64,000 bases of DNA from JAIBBG01 sp040381475 (GTDB lineage Bacteria; Bacteroidota; Bacteroidia; Flavobacteriales_D; Sanyastnellaceae), in NCBI GenBank assembly GCA_040381475.1, contig JBEIHH010000001.1:81167-145166 (forward strand), in the 5' to 3' direction. The position numbers and the translations under genes are program-made. Under the pieces are notes generated by a model. It saw only the letters and a program-made list of their open reading frames with translations. It was not told where the DNA came from and ran no database searches. Positions 34,488 through 44,000 of the stretch are shown one piece after another. Position 1 is the first letter of the stretch, and the number at the start of each line of letters is the position of its first letter.

Positions 34488-35765
34488 TTAAACCAACATT
34501 GATACAGGGCTCTCCAGATAACCTTTGAGCGATTGAAGAAATGCTGCACCTGATGCACCGTCTACCACTCTGTGATCACAGCTGAGGGTCACCTTCATGA
34601 TATTGCCTGGAACCACAGCTCCATTTTTCACAACCGGTACTTGTTTGATTCCGCCCACTGCAAGAATGCATGCATCTGGTGGATTGATGATTGCTGTGAA
34701 TTCATCAATGCCGAACATACCGAGATTCGAGATTGTGAAAGTATTGCCTTCCCAATCGCTTGGCTGTAATTTTTTGCTTTTTGCTTTCTCAGCGTATGAC
34801 TTTACTTCTGCACCAATCTGTGCAAATCCTTTTTCGTTCGCAAAACGCACCACAGGAACAAGGAGCCCTTCATCAACAGCAACTGCCACGCCTATGTGCA
34901 CATGCTCGTTATATCGAATCGTGTCTCCGCGCCATGATGAATTCACTTTTGGATGTTTGCGCAAAGCCATCGCTGCTGCTTTTACAACCATGTCATTGAA
35001 TGATATTTTTACATCACCTTGATCATTGATGGATTTACGCGCTGCAATTGCAGCATCCATGTCAATTTCCATTGTGAGATAGAAATGAGGAGCAGTGAAT
35101 TTGCTCTCGGCAAGTCTTCTCGCAATTGTTTTGCGCATTTGAGACACTTGCTCTTCTGTGTATCGTTCAACACCTGACGGAATGAATGCCGGCACAATTC
35201 CTGCTGCAGCCGAACCTGACTTACCTGAGGTTGATGGTGTGAAATTTTCAATATCTCTTCTCACGATTCTGCCACCATCTCCCGATCCGGAAACGCTGCC
35301 AATATCAATTCCTTTTTCCTCTGCGATTTTTTTGGCAAGCGGCGATGCTTTTACACGACCGTTTGAACCAATGGCAGTTTCTGTGATTACAGGAGCGTGA
35401 ACCACAGTTGCGGTTGTGGTGCTTGCTGCCACCGCAGATGCTGCTGCATTTGCCGGAGCTGCCGGAACTGCCGCTTCTGCTGTCGGCTGAGCAGAGGCAC
35501 TGCTAAGCAATGCGCTGATGTCTTCACCTTCTTTTCCCAGGATGGCCAGGACGGAATCTACCGCTGCGGTTTTACCCTTTTCAATACCGATGTACAAAAG
35601 ATAACCGTCCTGAAATGATTCAAACTCCATGGTGGCTTTGTCTGTTTCAATCTCAGCAAGCACTTCACCGCTCTTCACCTTATCGCCCACTTTTTTGTGC
35701 CATGCAGCAACAGTGCCTTCGGTCATCGTATCGCTTAGCTTGGGCATTTTAACTATCTCAGCCAT
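34488..35765 (-). CDS. pyruvate dehydrogenase E2 (dihydrolipoamide acetyltransferase)
   Basis: 425 aa. Moves acetyl groups from E1 to CoA in the pyruvate dehydrogenase complex. One lipoyl domain (residues 1-78) with the lipoylated Lys in EIETDKATMEFES, an Ala/Pro-rich linker (90-130), a peripheral subunit-binding domain (KASPLAKKIAEEKGIDIGSV, 138-175) and a catalytic domain from about 205 with SCDHRVVDGASGAAFL holding the catalytic His and Asp. It lies 28 bp after pdhA in the same direction. Other 2-oxoacid complexes are possible but the E1 partner favours pyruvate. Confidence 0.92.
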   Translation of the reverse strand: MAEIVKMPKLSDTMTEGTVAAWHKKVGDKVKSGEVLAEIETDKATMEFESFQDGYLLYIGIEKGKTAAVDSVLAILGKEGEDISALLSSASAQPTAEAAVPAAPANAAASAVAASTTTATVVHAPVITETAIGSNGRVKASPLAKKIAEEKGIDIGSVSGSGDGGRIVRRDIENFTPSTSGKSGSAAAGIVPAFIPSGVERYTEEQVSQMRKTIARRLAESKFTAPHFYLTMEIDMDAAIAARKSINDQGDVKISFNDMVVKAAAMALRKHPKVNSSWRGDTIRYNEHVHIGVAVAVDEGLLVPVVRFANEKGFAQIGAEVKSYAEKAKSKKLQPSDWEGNTFTISNLGMFGIDEFTAIINPPDACILAVGGIKQVPVVKNGAVVPGNIMKVTLSCDHRVVDGASGAAFLQSLKGYLESPVSMLV

Positions 35766-35793
35766 ATCAGGAAGTTCTTAGGGTTGTTTTTGA

Positions 35794-36837
35794 TTAGTCG
35801 TTGACGTATGGATAATCTGTTTGGGTGTAAACATCTTTGTAAAGTTCTTCGGCTGCCGGCATCGGCGATTCCTCAGCGAATTTTACTGACTCTTCCACAA
35901 CGAGCCGGATCTCATCTTCTACACCTTCAATTTCTGCTTCACTCATCCATTTGTTTTCACGGATTTTGCGAAGAACATGTTCTATGGGATCTTGTTGCTG
36001 GTATTCTGCAACCTCTTCTTTTGTGCGGTATTTCTGAGGATCACTCATGCTGTGACCTTTGTACCTGTAAGTTTTGATGTCGAGCAGGGTAGGCCCGTCT
36101 CCGGCACGTGCGCGTTCTGCTGCAATTTCTATAGCTTCACAAACTGCCTCAGGTCGCATACCATCAACTGTGGCTGATGGCATCATGAATGATGCTCCAA
36201 GCAATGAAAGATCAGTTACGTTTGATGTACGCTCAACTGATGTACCCATAGCATATTGATTATTTTCAATAATGAATATCACCGGAAGTTTCCAGGTCAT
36301 AGCCATGTTGAAGGTTTCGTACAAAGCACCCTGGCGCGCTGCGCCATCACCGAAAAAGGTCAAAGTAATATCATCACTGCCGCGGTACTTGTCAGCGAAT
36401 GCAATTCCTGCACCCATTGGAATCTGAGCACCTACAATGCCATGACCACCAAAAAGGTTGTGCTCTTTGTCAAACATGTGCATTGAACCTCCTTTGCCTT
36501 TGCTCAGTCCTGTCACCTTGCCATATAGCTCAGCCATTACCCGCTTTGGATCTGATCCCATCACCAGAGGATGAGCATGATCGCGATATGCTGTAATTAC
36601 TTTATCGGAAGGTCTGATTGCTTCCATCATACCGGATAGAATGGCTTCCTGCCCAATGTATAAATGGCAGAATCCGCCGAATTTTTGTTGGATATACAGG
36701 TGACCGCATTTCTCTTCGAATCTGCGCATCAGCAGCATTTCGCGATACCAGCGAACGTAAATTTCTCCGGTGAAACGAACTCCGGCTGCATTGCCTGGTC
36801 CCGGGGTTGATTTTTTTGTGGCTATATCAGTTGCCAT
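35794..36837 (-). CDS. pdhA: pyruvate dehydrogenase E1 component, alpha subunit
   Basis: 347 aa TPP-dependent decarboxylase subunit. Motifs include MLLMRRFEEKCGHLY at the start, GGSMHMF, and the thiamine-diphosphate motif starting GDGAARQGALYETFNMA and ending in IIENNQYAMGT, then TYRYKGHSMSDPQKYRTKEE with the conserved phosphorylation-loop-like region. Followed by the E2 gene; the beta subunit gene is not in the window. Promoter TATATTTG lies 20 bp upstream. Confidence 0.94.
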   Translation of the reverse strand: MATDIATKKSTPGPGNAAGVRFTGEIYVRWYREMLLMRRFEEKCGHLYIQQKFGGFCHLYIGQEAILSGMMEAIRPSDKVITAYRDHAHPLVMGSDPKRVMAELYGKVTGLSKGKGGSMHMFDKEHNLFGGHGIVGAQIPMGAGIAFADKYRGSDDITLTFFGDGAARQGALYETFNMAMTWKLPVIFIIENNQYAMGTSVERTSNVTDLSLLGASFMMPSATVDGMRPEAVCEAIEIAAERARAGDGPTLLDIKTYRYKGHSMSDPQKYRTKEEVAEYQQQDPIEHVLRKIRENKWMSEAEIEGVEDEIRLVVEESVKFAEESPMPAAEELYKDVYTQTDYPYVND

Positions 36838-36856
36838 GTTTGAATTTTATGGATCG

Positions 36857-36864
36857 CAAATATA
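36857..36864 (-). promoter_or_regulatory. -7 element TATATTTG for pdhA
   Basis: Exact TAnnTTTG match on the minus strand ending 19 bp before the pdhA ATG, implying a 5' leader of about 15 nt. The -33 element is weak. Confidence 0.55.
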
Positions 36865-36935
36865 GTTGTGTCATGCCTTAAACATGCATGAATCAATGGT
36901 AAGTGTCGAAATTACACTTAGTGCTTTTGACTGGC

Positions 36936-37961
36936 TTAGTACTTGAACTGTTTCAAGAAACGTGTGTCGTTTTCGAAGAACATACGCAGATCGTCGATTT
37001 GGTATCTGAGCATGGTAATACGTTCGATTCCCATTCCGAATGCGAAGCCGCTGTATTTTTCCGGGTGGATATTGCTGGCAGCCAATACTGCCGGGTCAAC
37101 CATGCCGCAGCCCATGATTTCCAGCCATCCGGTGCCTTTGGTAATTCTGTAGTCTGTTTCGCTGTTGAGTCCCCAATAAACATCCATTTCTGCGCTGGGT
37201 TCGGTAAAGGGGAAATAGGAGGGGCGCAATCTGATTTTGGCTTTGCCGAAAAATTCTTGAGTGAAATAAAGCAGGGTTTGCTTCATGTCGGCAAACGAAA
37301 CATTTTCGTCGATGTACAAACCTTCGATTTGATGGAACTGGCAATGGGCTCTGGCGCTAACAGCCTCATTGCGGTAAACTCGCCCAGGCATCACGATGCG
37401 GATAGGCGGTTTGGTCGTTTCCATGGCGCGAACCTGCACACTGCTGGTATGCGTGCGCAAAACCATTTCCTTTTGGTCGTTTCCGGGTTTCACGAAAAAT
37501 GTATCCTGCATATCGCGCGCGGGATGTTCCGGAGGAAAGTTCAGTCCGCTGAACACGTGCCAGTCATCTTCTATTTCCGGACCGTCGGCAACGGTAAATC
37601 CGATTCGCGAAAAAATTTCGAGTATCTCATTGCGGACAATCGACAGCGGATGTCGGGTGCCCAACGGCAAAGCCCCTGTTGGTCTGGACCAATCGGATTT
37701 TTGTTCTATTGTTGAGCCATGGGTATGCACCTGCTGCATCTGCTCCAGTTTCTCTTGCAGCTCAGTTTTGAGTCGGTTCAACTCCTGACCAACGAACCGC
37801 TTTTGCTCAGCCGAAACGGTTTTAAACTCTTCAAACAGATCATTCAATATACCTTTTCTGCCCAAGTATTTGATTCGGAAATTCTCTACTTCCTGACTTT
37901 GGGCAGCAGCGAAATCCCTGATCTCTTCCAGGTATTGATTGATTTTTTCCTGCATGATCAA
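36936..37961 (-). CDS. pheS: phenylalanyl-tRNA synthetase alpha subunit
   Basis: 341 aa catalytic subunit. Coiled-coil N-terminus (1-90), then the class II core: motif 1 in RNEILEIFSRIGFTVADGPEIE, DTFFVKPG and LRTHTSSVQVRAM (motif 2 region), FHQIEGLYIDENVSFADMK, and motif 3 in GFAFGMGIERITMLRY. The start overlaps the cyclophilin gene by 4 bp; an ATG at 37955 is an alternative. pheT is 16 kb away on the other strand, so the usual pheST operon is split here. Confidence 0.96.
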   Translation of the reverse strand: MIMQEKINQYLEEIRDFAAAQSQEVENFRIKYLGRKGILNDLFEEFKTVSAEQKRFVGQELNRLKTELQEKLEQMQQVHTHGSTIEQKSDWSRPTGALPLGTRHPLSIVRNEILEIFSRIGFTVADGPEIEDDWHVFSGLNFPPEHPARDMQDTFFVKPGNDQKEMVLRTHTSSVQVRAMETTKPPIRIVMPGRVYRNEAVSARAHCQFHQIEGLYIDENVSFADMKQTLLYFTQEFFGKAKIRLRPSYFPFTEPSAEMDVYWGLNSETDYRITKGTGWLEIMGCGMVDPAVLAASNIHPEKYSGFAFGMGIERITMLRYQIDDLRMFFENDTRFLKQFKY

Positions 37962-38749
37962 TTGCCTTTTTTCAGGATTTCAACTTTCATGGTAACATCA
38001 CTTAACGGTCGGTCGCGTTGTGTAGGTAAAGCAAGCACACTGTCAATGATGTTCAGTCCCTGAATTACCTCGCCAAAAACGGTATAGTTCATATCGAGCT
38101 GTGCAGTTCCGCCCACCGTCTGATAAATTTTCTTTTGCTCGTCGGTGTATTTAAAACCGGGCATTGAAAGGGCAATGTTGCTCTCAATCTGGGCCAGTTG
38201 CATTTCTGTCCATGGTTGACCCGAAGCGATGTAAAACTGACTCCCCGAAGAGGCTTTGGCAGGGTTTACCTGATCGCCCTGGCGCGCAGCACACAATGCT
38301 CCTTTTTTGTGGATGAGCGCAGCATTAAACTCCGCGGGAACTGTGTATCCCGGGCCGCCGCTGCCCAGCATCTGATTCATGGATGCACCGCGGCTGTTGG
38401 GGTCACCACCCTGAATCATAAATGAAGGTATGCAGCGGTGAAAAAGCAAACCATCATAAAACTTTTCGCCTGCCAGTTTCAAAAAATTGTCCCTGTGTTT
38501 GGGGGTTTCATCATACAAACGAACAACCATGTCGCCGAATTTTGTATTGATTTTTACGATACTTCCGGGAATCGATTGAAAGTCAGCCGGGACTTCCGAT
38601 TTAGCAGATGCGGCTTCGACTTCAGTGATAGCGGGTGTTGTTGCATTGTTCGCCGGTTGGGCGTTATTTTCTTTGTTTTCACAACCGGAGGCATTGCACA
38701 AAATCAGAAGCAGAGCAATTGCCGCTAAAATTGAAAGGATTCTTTTCAT
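37958..38749 (-). CDS. peptidyl-prolyl isomerase (cyclophilin), lipoprotein
   Basis: 263 aa. Lipoprotein-like signal with Cys at about 23 (NASGCEN), so it is exported. Cyclophilin domain from about residue 60: MVVRLYDETPKHRDNFLKLA, FYDGLLFHRCIPSFMIQGGDP (catalytic Arg and Gln), GSGGPGYTVPAEF, then SGSQFYIASG and VFGEVIQGLNIID. The insert between strands (residues 185-220) is longer than in minimal cyclophilins. Overlaps pheS by ATGA-type coupling. Confidence 0.92.
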   Translation of the reverse strand: MKRILSILAAIALLLILCNASGCENKENNAQPANNATTPAITEVEAASAKSEVPADFQSIPGSIVKINTKFGDMVVRLYDETPKHRDNFLKLAGEKFYDGLLFHRCIPSFMIQGGDPNSRGASMNQMLGSGGPGYTVPAEFNAALIHKKGALCAARQGDQVNPAKASSGSQFYIASGQPWTEMQLAQIESNIALSMPGFKYTDEQKKIYQTVGGTAQLDMNYTVFGEVIQGLNIIDSVLALPTQRDRPLSDVTMKVEILKKGN

Positions 38750-38931
38750 TGTTCTTGCATAAAAAAATTGAAGGTGCGAAATTACAAAATGGAAGGCTTT
38801 TCAATGGTTATTGTCACTTATCGAAAGTGGATGCAACCTGATTTCAACAAATGCGTTTTCAAAGAAGTGAATAATTCGCTGGATCATTCGGGAAAATTGC
38901 TTTTCTTTGTTACGCTTTTTATCATGGCTCT

Positions 38932-39318
38932 ATGAAAAATAAACACATCAACAAGGTTTTTGCAGCTTTAGTGCTTCTGTGTTCGCTTTTGGCAGTTAAT
39001 AGCTGTCAGAAAGATAAGCAGACTATTGCTACGATTCTGGTAGTGAATGATGAAGGGGAACCTGTCCCCGGTGCATCTGTAAGGCTTTATGCCGTTCCGT
39101 CTGAGACACCTCCTCCTCCCAATGAAATCCGATTTGACACCACCCAGCTTACCAATGGTACCGGCAAAGTGAGTTGGGATTTCAGCGATTTTTATGAGAA
39201 GGGTCAGGCGGGATTCGCTGTTTTGGATATTGAAGCTTCCAGAGGGTCTCTATCTGGAGAGGGGATTATTAAAATCGAAGAGGAAGAAACTACTGAAGAA
39301 ACCATTATCATAGAATAA
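38932..39318 (+). CDS. small lipoprotein with carboxypeptidase-regulatory-like fold
   Basis: 128 aa. Lipobox AVNSC then QKDKQ. The central part ILVVNDEGEPVPGASVRLY is the start of a CarboxypepD_reg-like (Ig-type) domain. The tail is very acidic (EEEETTEETIIIE). No catalytic features. It has its own terminator and no neighbours in the same direction. Confidence 0.75.
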   Translation: MKNKHINKVFAALVLLCSLLAVNSCQKDKQTIATILVVNDEGEPVPGASVRLYAVPSETPPPPNEIRFDTTQLTNGTGKVSWDFSDFYEKGQAGFAVLDIEASRGSLSGEGIIKIEEEETTEETIIIE

Positions 39319-39338
39319 TTTTGAGTTTAAGTATTGTT

Positions 39339-39367
39339 GCCCTGTTATGATAGCGGGGCTTTTTTTT
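39339..39367 (+). terminator. terminator after the acidic lipoprotein gene
   Basis: GCCCTG (39339-39344) pairs with CGGGGC (39354-39359, one G-T), 9-nt loop, then eight T. Confidence 0.75.
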
Positions 39368-39584
39368 AACATTGATTCTGATCGGAATCATTGCGATTTT
39401 GTTGCTGTTCCTGAGTTTTGTGTTTTTGAGGAGTTCCTGTTTTTCATCCATTATCGTTCTTACTTGCGATCATATCTTCATTCAGTTTGCTGAGAGTGCA
39501 TCGATGTATTTTGAGGCATGCCTGAAATGGAGGTTACTTTTTTGAACTGCGCATGCCTTGCTTATTTTCGCGACCTGTAATTAT

Positions 39585-39657
39585 CGGGATGTAGCTCAGT
39601 TGGTAGAGTACACGTCTGGGGGGCGTGTGGTCGCACGTTCGAGTCGTGTCATCCCGA
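39585..39657 (+). tRNA. tRNA-Pro (anticodon GGG)
   Basis: 73 nt cloverleaf: acceptor CGGGATG/CATCCCG, D arm GCTC/GAGT, anticodon stem CACGT/GCGTG with loop CTGGGGG (anticodon GGG, reads CCC and CCU), T arm GCACG/CGTGT around TTCGAGT, discriminator A, no encoded CCA. The region between the lipoprotein gene and this tRNA (39368-39584) shows nothing else. Confidence 0.95.
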
Positions 39658-39664
39658 CTTGATT

Positions 39665-39687
39665 AAGCCGCTTAAGCGGCTTTTTTT
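39665..39687 (+). terminator. terminator of tRNA-Pro
   Basis: Palindrome AAGCCGCTTAAGCGGCTT (7-bp stem, 4-nt loop) followed by seven T, eight bases after the tRNA. Confidence 0.85.
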
Positions 39688-39720
39688 ATTCATTTTTCAG
39701 AAAACACCCAACTGGTATCA

Positions 39721-39750
39721 AAAAAATAACCGCCCCATTCAGAGCGGTTA
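39721..39750 (-). terminator. terminator of the TonB-domain gene
   Basis: On the minus strand AACCGC pairs with GCGGTT (39744-39749 with 39728-39733), 10-nt loop, followed by a T run (A run at 39721-39726 on the plus strand). Confidence 0.75.
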
Positions 39751-39786
39751 CTGTCATGTAAAATAATCCAGAGTAATTAAGGTTAA

Positions 39787-40545
39787 TTAATTCTTGATTT
39801 GTTTGTTATCTGATGAACTGCCTGCGGCAGACTGAGTCGAACCTAAGTCAAATACAATCGGTATGATATAGTTGGATTCAACGGGCATTCCATTTTTGGA
39901 TGCCGGTGTCCAGGACGGCAGAGATGAAACGAAACGCAAAGCCTCTTCATCGAGAAGATAGTGAACTCCATCAGAAACCAATGGATGGCTAACTTCTCCC
40001 GAGGAGTCGATTGTAAAATTCACATAAACGGTACCTTCCAGTTTCCTTTCTACCGCCTCTTTCGGGTATTGAAGGCTGTCATTCACAAATGCTTGAAGCG
40101 CCTGCATTCCTCCGGGGAATTTTGCAGGTTTTGAAGTGCGGGTAGTACGCTTAAAATCTTCATCCGGATAATAGCGGTCAGGCTTGGCCTTGCCTTCAAA
40201 GTTCCATCTTTTCCAGGTACCTACTTTGTATCCTTCTTTGAAGCGCCCCTGAGATTCCTTGAAACCGTTGGCATAGAAATAAACGAAATCTCCGTGAGGA
40301 ATTTCCAGTTTTGGGTCTTTGTAACCGCCGGTATTGAATTGTTCTCCTGTAATGTATTTAATACTTACATTCCAGGAGCTGTCGGGTAGCATGATAGCTT
40401 CCCTTATGAATTTTGCTTTGGTTGAATCGGCAATAACCCGATGCTGAATATCCAAATATTCAATTCTGGATTGAGCTGAGGAACCTGCTGAGGCACCAAC
40501 AGCAATAGCAAGACAACACAGTTGTAGAATTCGTTTCATCTTCAA
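39787..40545 (-). CDS. periplasmic protein with MORN-like repeat and TonB C-terminal domain
   Basis: 252 aa. Cleavable signal peptide ending near SSAQ. Residues 80-125 contain MORN/toxin-antitoxin-like repeats (GDFVYFYANGFKESQGRFK, GYKVGTWKRWNFEGK). Residues 145-240 are a TonB C-terminal domain: FPGGMQALQAFVNDSLQYPK, EGTVYVNFTIDSSGEV, and LPSWTPASKNGMPVES. It lacks the transmembrane anchor and Pro-rich linker of a true TonB, so it is probably not an energy transducer but one of the many Bacteroidota proteins using this domain. Start could be at 40539. Confidence 0.85.
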   Translation of the reverse strand: MKMKRILQLCCLAIAVGASAGSSAQSRIEYLDIQHRVIADSTKAKFIREAIMLPDSSWNVSIKYITGEQFNTGGYKDPKLEIPHGDFVYFYANGFKESQGRFKEGYKVGTWKRWNFEGKAKPDRYYPDEDFKRTTRTSKPAKFPGGMQALQAFVNDSLQYPKEAVERKLEGTVYVNFTIDSSGEVSHPLVSDGVHYLLDEEALRFVSSLPSWTPASKNGMPVESNYIIPIVFDLGSTQSAAGSSSDNKQIKN

Positions 40546-40638
40546 TTTAGTCGCTAGGTTTTTTAGGCGATGCTAAAATAGGCAATGTTTAGACGAAATC
40601 AGTCGCAATGGTTGTCTAATTATTTTGAACATTTGCAC

Positions 40639-40646
40639 TAAATTTG
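40639..40646 (+). promoter_or_regulatory. -7 element TAAATTTG
   Basis: Exact TAnnTTTG match ending one base before the first ATG (40648) of the next gene. Translation may therefore start at the in-frame ATG 40657, close to the 5' end of the transcript. Confidence 0.5.
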
Positions 40647-40647
40647 A

Positions 40648-40998
40648 ATGCCAATTATGGACTATTTGTTTGAAAAGGTTTGGAATGAGACAGTTACGCG
40701 GATTTCTGCGTCATTCGGAGAGAAATTGGATTACACAGCCATATTATTCCTGATAGGTGTTCAGGAATTGGGCAAGGATTTTCAGACTTATAAAAAGGAT
40801 CAAAAAGTGGAACTTCTTCATATAGGTGTCTGTTCGGTATTGATACCCTTCGGTTATTATCAGTTCATAGGCAGAGATGAGGATGGTTGGCCACATTTTG
40901 AACGAACCGATTTGCTGCCCGCCTTAAATCCTGAAGAGCAGGAATTGCTGGTGAAAAGAGCGATAATCCGGTACTTCAATCCGGAGATTGAGGTCTGA
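40648..40998 (+). CDS. conserved hypothetical protein
   Basis: 116 aa (113 if started at 40657). I do not recognise a named family. The sequence is compact and evenly composed, with a helical middle (YTAILFLIGVQELGKDFQTY) and the C-terminal part KRAIIRYFNPEI; no signal peptide, so cytosolic. It looks like a genuine small protein because of its codon use and promoter. Stands alone between divergent and co-directional large genes. Confidence 0.7.
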   Translation: MPIMDYLFEKVWNETVTRISASFGEKLDYTAILFLIGVQELGKDFQTYKKDQKVELLHIGVCSVLIPFGYYQFIGRDEDGWPHFERTDLLPALNPEEQELLVKRAIIRYFNPEIEV

Positions 40999-41092
40999 TT
41001 CTAGATTTTTTATCTTTCCATGAATCTTTTGAATTTCATACTGTCAACGGCATGATCTGATTATAACTTCCGCTCCACATAATATCATTCTC

Positions 41093-44000
41093 ATGCGGAG
41101 CCCTATAATCATCGTTTACTTCTTTTTTGTCAATGGACTTTTCGCTCAAAACCACCTCGCACAACCTCTGTCCGGTGATGCACATCTGCCCGATTGGGCT
41201 GTGATGATGTATGGTGAAAATCCGAATTATCACCAAGTGATACAGGCTTATCAGAATTATTACAGCACGCATGAGTTTCAAAAGAACTTGCACACCCAGT
41301 ATTTCAAACGATGGGTAAGTTCTTCGAAAGGTCATGTTTCGCGTGATGGCCAAATAATTCAACCCTCGCCGGAATGGCATGAAGACATGAAGTCAAGAAG
41401 GGAGCGAAATATCGCTGCGGCCGATGATCGGGGAGGCGAAATCTGGCATTTCGAAGGCCCGGTTCATCATGTGGTTTCAGATGGAACGCTCACTCCGGGC
41501 TTCAGGCACAGCAATGTGTATTGCCATGACAGGAGTAGTCTCAATTCATCTGTTCTCTATTGCGGCACCGAATCCGGTGGTCTTTACAAAACCTCAGATG
41601 CCGGGCAAAATTGGTCTTTCGTGACAAAAGAGTTGCTGATAGGCTCTGTGTCTGCAGTCCGCATTAAACCCTCGGATGATGAATTTGTGATTATGAGCGC
41701 TGCGAATGAATTGTGGCGAACTACAGATGGCGGGATCAATTGGGAAATTATTGGCCAGTCTTCTTTTGCCTCTCAGAATATTTCGGCCTGGGAAATTGCT
41801 TACCATCCCAACAACAATGATATAATCTTCGCTGCTACGAATCTCGGTTTTTTTCGCAGTGAAGATTCCGGGGACAACTGGACAGAAGTGCTTACGCAAC
41901 GTTGTGAAACGATTGCCTTCAAACCAGGCAATCCAGATGTAGTTTATACCATACAATATGAGCCGACGCTTGAATATTCACGATTTTACAGGAGTTCGGA
42001 TGGTGGAATAACTTTCGAAATGGAGGACACTGGTTGGTTTGACAGCAGCCTGGGTGATATTAAAATCGAGGGTGGAAGGCTTGCCACTACAGAAGCGAAT
42101 CCTGATCGCATCTATGCGTTGCTTGTGGGTTATCAGAATGAAGGTTCTGATGTCATCACCAATGGTTGGGTCGGTACATGGGTAAGCGACGATTCAGGCG
42201 AAACGTGGACAATGCCTCATGGTTTGATTGGTACGCCTTATACCGATGAGCATCCTAATCTCATGAATTTTACAGCCGATGATGGTGACTACACCCAAAT
42301 TCATTACAACACCACTATGGTTGCATCGCAACTTGATCCGGATAAAATTTTGATTGGTGGGTTGAATTTGTGGATCAGCGAAGACGGAGCCGAAACTTAT
42401 CAGGCATTGGGTGGCTATGTTGGTGATATGGATTATTTCCACGTTGACCAGCAAGAATTCCGTATTTATAAAACAGGACCTGATTCTGAAGAAATCTGGT
42501 TCAGTAACGATGGTGGTATCGGATTCTCAGATGATTTCATGGAAACACATGATAATCTGAACAGGGGCATATTAGCTGTGAACCTTTGGGGATACGATCA
42601 AGGCTGGAATGAAGATATGATGGTTGGCGGCCGATACCACAATGGCAATATGGCTTATTTCGAAAATTATCCTGAAGGAGAATTTCTTGCTTTGGGTGGA
42701 GGTGAAGCTGCGACAGGCTACGTGAAATATTCTGATGAGAACAAAACAATCTTCAGTGATATTGGTGGATATATCATACCTGAAGAATTGAATGAAGAGC
42801 CTGAATATTTTTCTCACGGAATGAATCCGAATGAAAGTTATTGGAACAATGGGAGTTCCAGAATCATGTTCGACAATGCCTATTTCAACATAGCCTGGTG
42901 CGGACGAGAAAACAAATTATACCGTTCCGAAAACGGTGGAGGATCATTTAGTCTGGTCCACACTTTCGGAACAAATATGGATCATGGTTTGTATTGGATG
43001 GAACAGAGCTATGCCGATCCTGAATATCTTTATATTCAGCAAGGCACCGGAAATTCAAGTAAATTGTGGAGGTCGACCGACCATGGGGAAACCTGGAGTG
43101 AAATTGAAATGCCATTCAATTTGCGCTACCTGTGTTTCTCTCTTTCAGGAGACAATCCCGAAGAACTTTGGTTGTCATATTATGATGGTCAGAATGGCAA
43201 CAAAGTGTATCATACCGCTAACAGCGGTGATGATTGGGATAATCTTACCACCACACAATTGAACAATGAATCTGTCTGGGCCATTGCGCATCAATACGGC
43301 ACCGATGGCGGCGTATACATTGCGCTTCAGAATGGGCTTGTTTATTACCGCAATAACTCTATGGCTGATTGGATGGATTATAGTTCCGGTCTGCCGGCAA
43401 GTTCTGAACCGTTGCGCATCGTTCCGTTTTATCGCGGTCAAAAGCTCAGACTTGCTACATGGAACTTGGGAGTTTGGGAAGCTCCATTGTATGAACCTAG
43501 TCAACTTATAGCAGACTTTTCTGCTGAGTTTTCATCCTTCTTCTGTCCGGGTGATTCTATACATTTTGTCAATCACAGTGTTTGCACTCCGGAAGCAACT
43601 TATAGCTGGTCGTTTCCCGGAGCGGTTCCGACAACAAGCACGGAACCATATCCAACTGTTGTGTACAATGAAGCGGGAACTTATGATGTTACACTTGTTG
43701 TTACGGATGGCAACGAAAGTCAGACTGTGACCAAGACAAGTTACATTTCTTCTCTTGAATCAAGCAACGAGGTAATAGCAGAAAATTTCGAAAGTGGAGG
43801 TATTCCATCCAACTGGATTTTACAAGGAGACGGTTCCTGGACTTTGGCTGAAACAAGCGCCTATGGTTCAGGAGAGTATTGCATGCGTTTTGATAACTAT
43901 TATTATGATGCGCAAGGAGAGCGAGATGAAATTTGGCTGAGCAAAACGCAATATTCTTTACCTGTAATTGAGTTTGATGTTGCTTATGCTCAATACAATG

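Noticed and set aside
36903..37715. 270-codon plus-strand ORF
   Set aside because: Antisense to pheS, which has all synthetase motifs.
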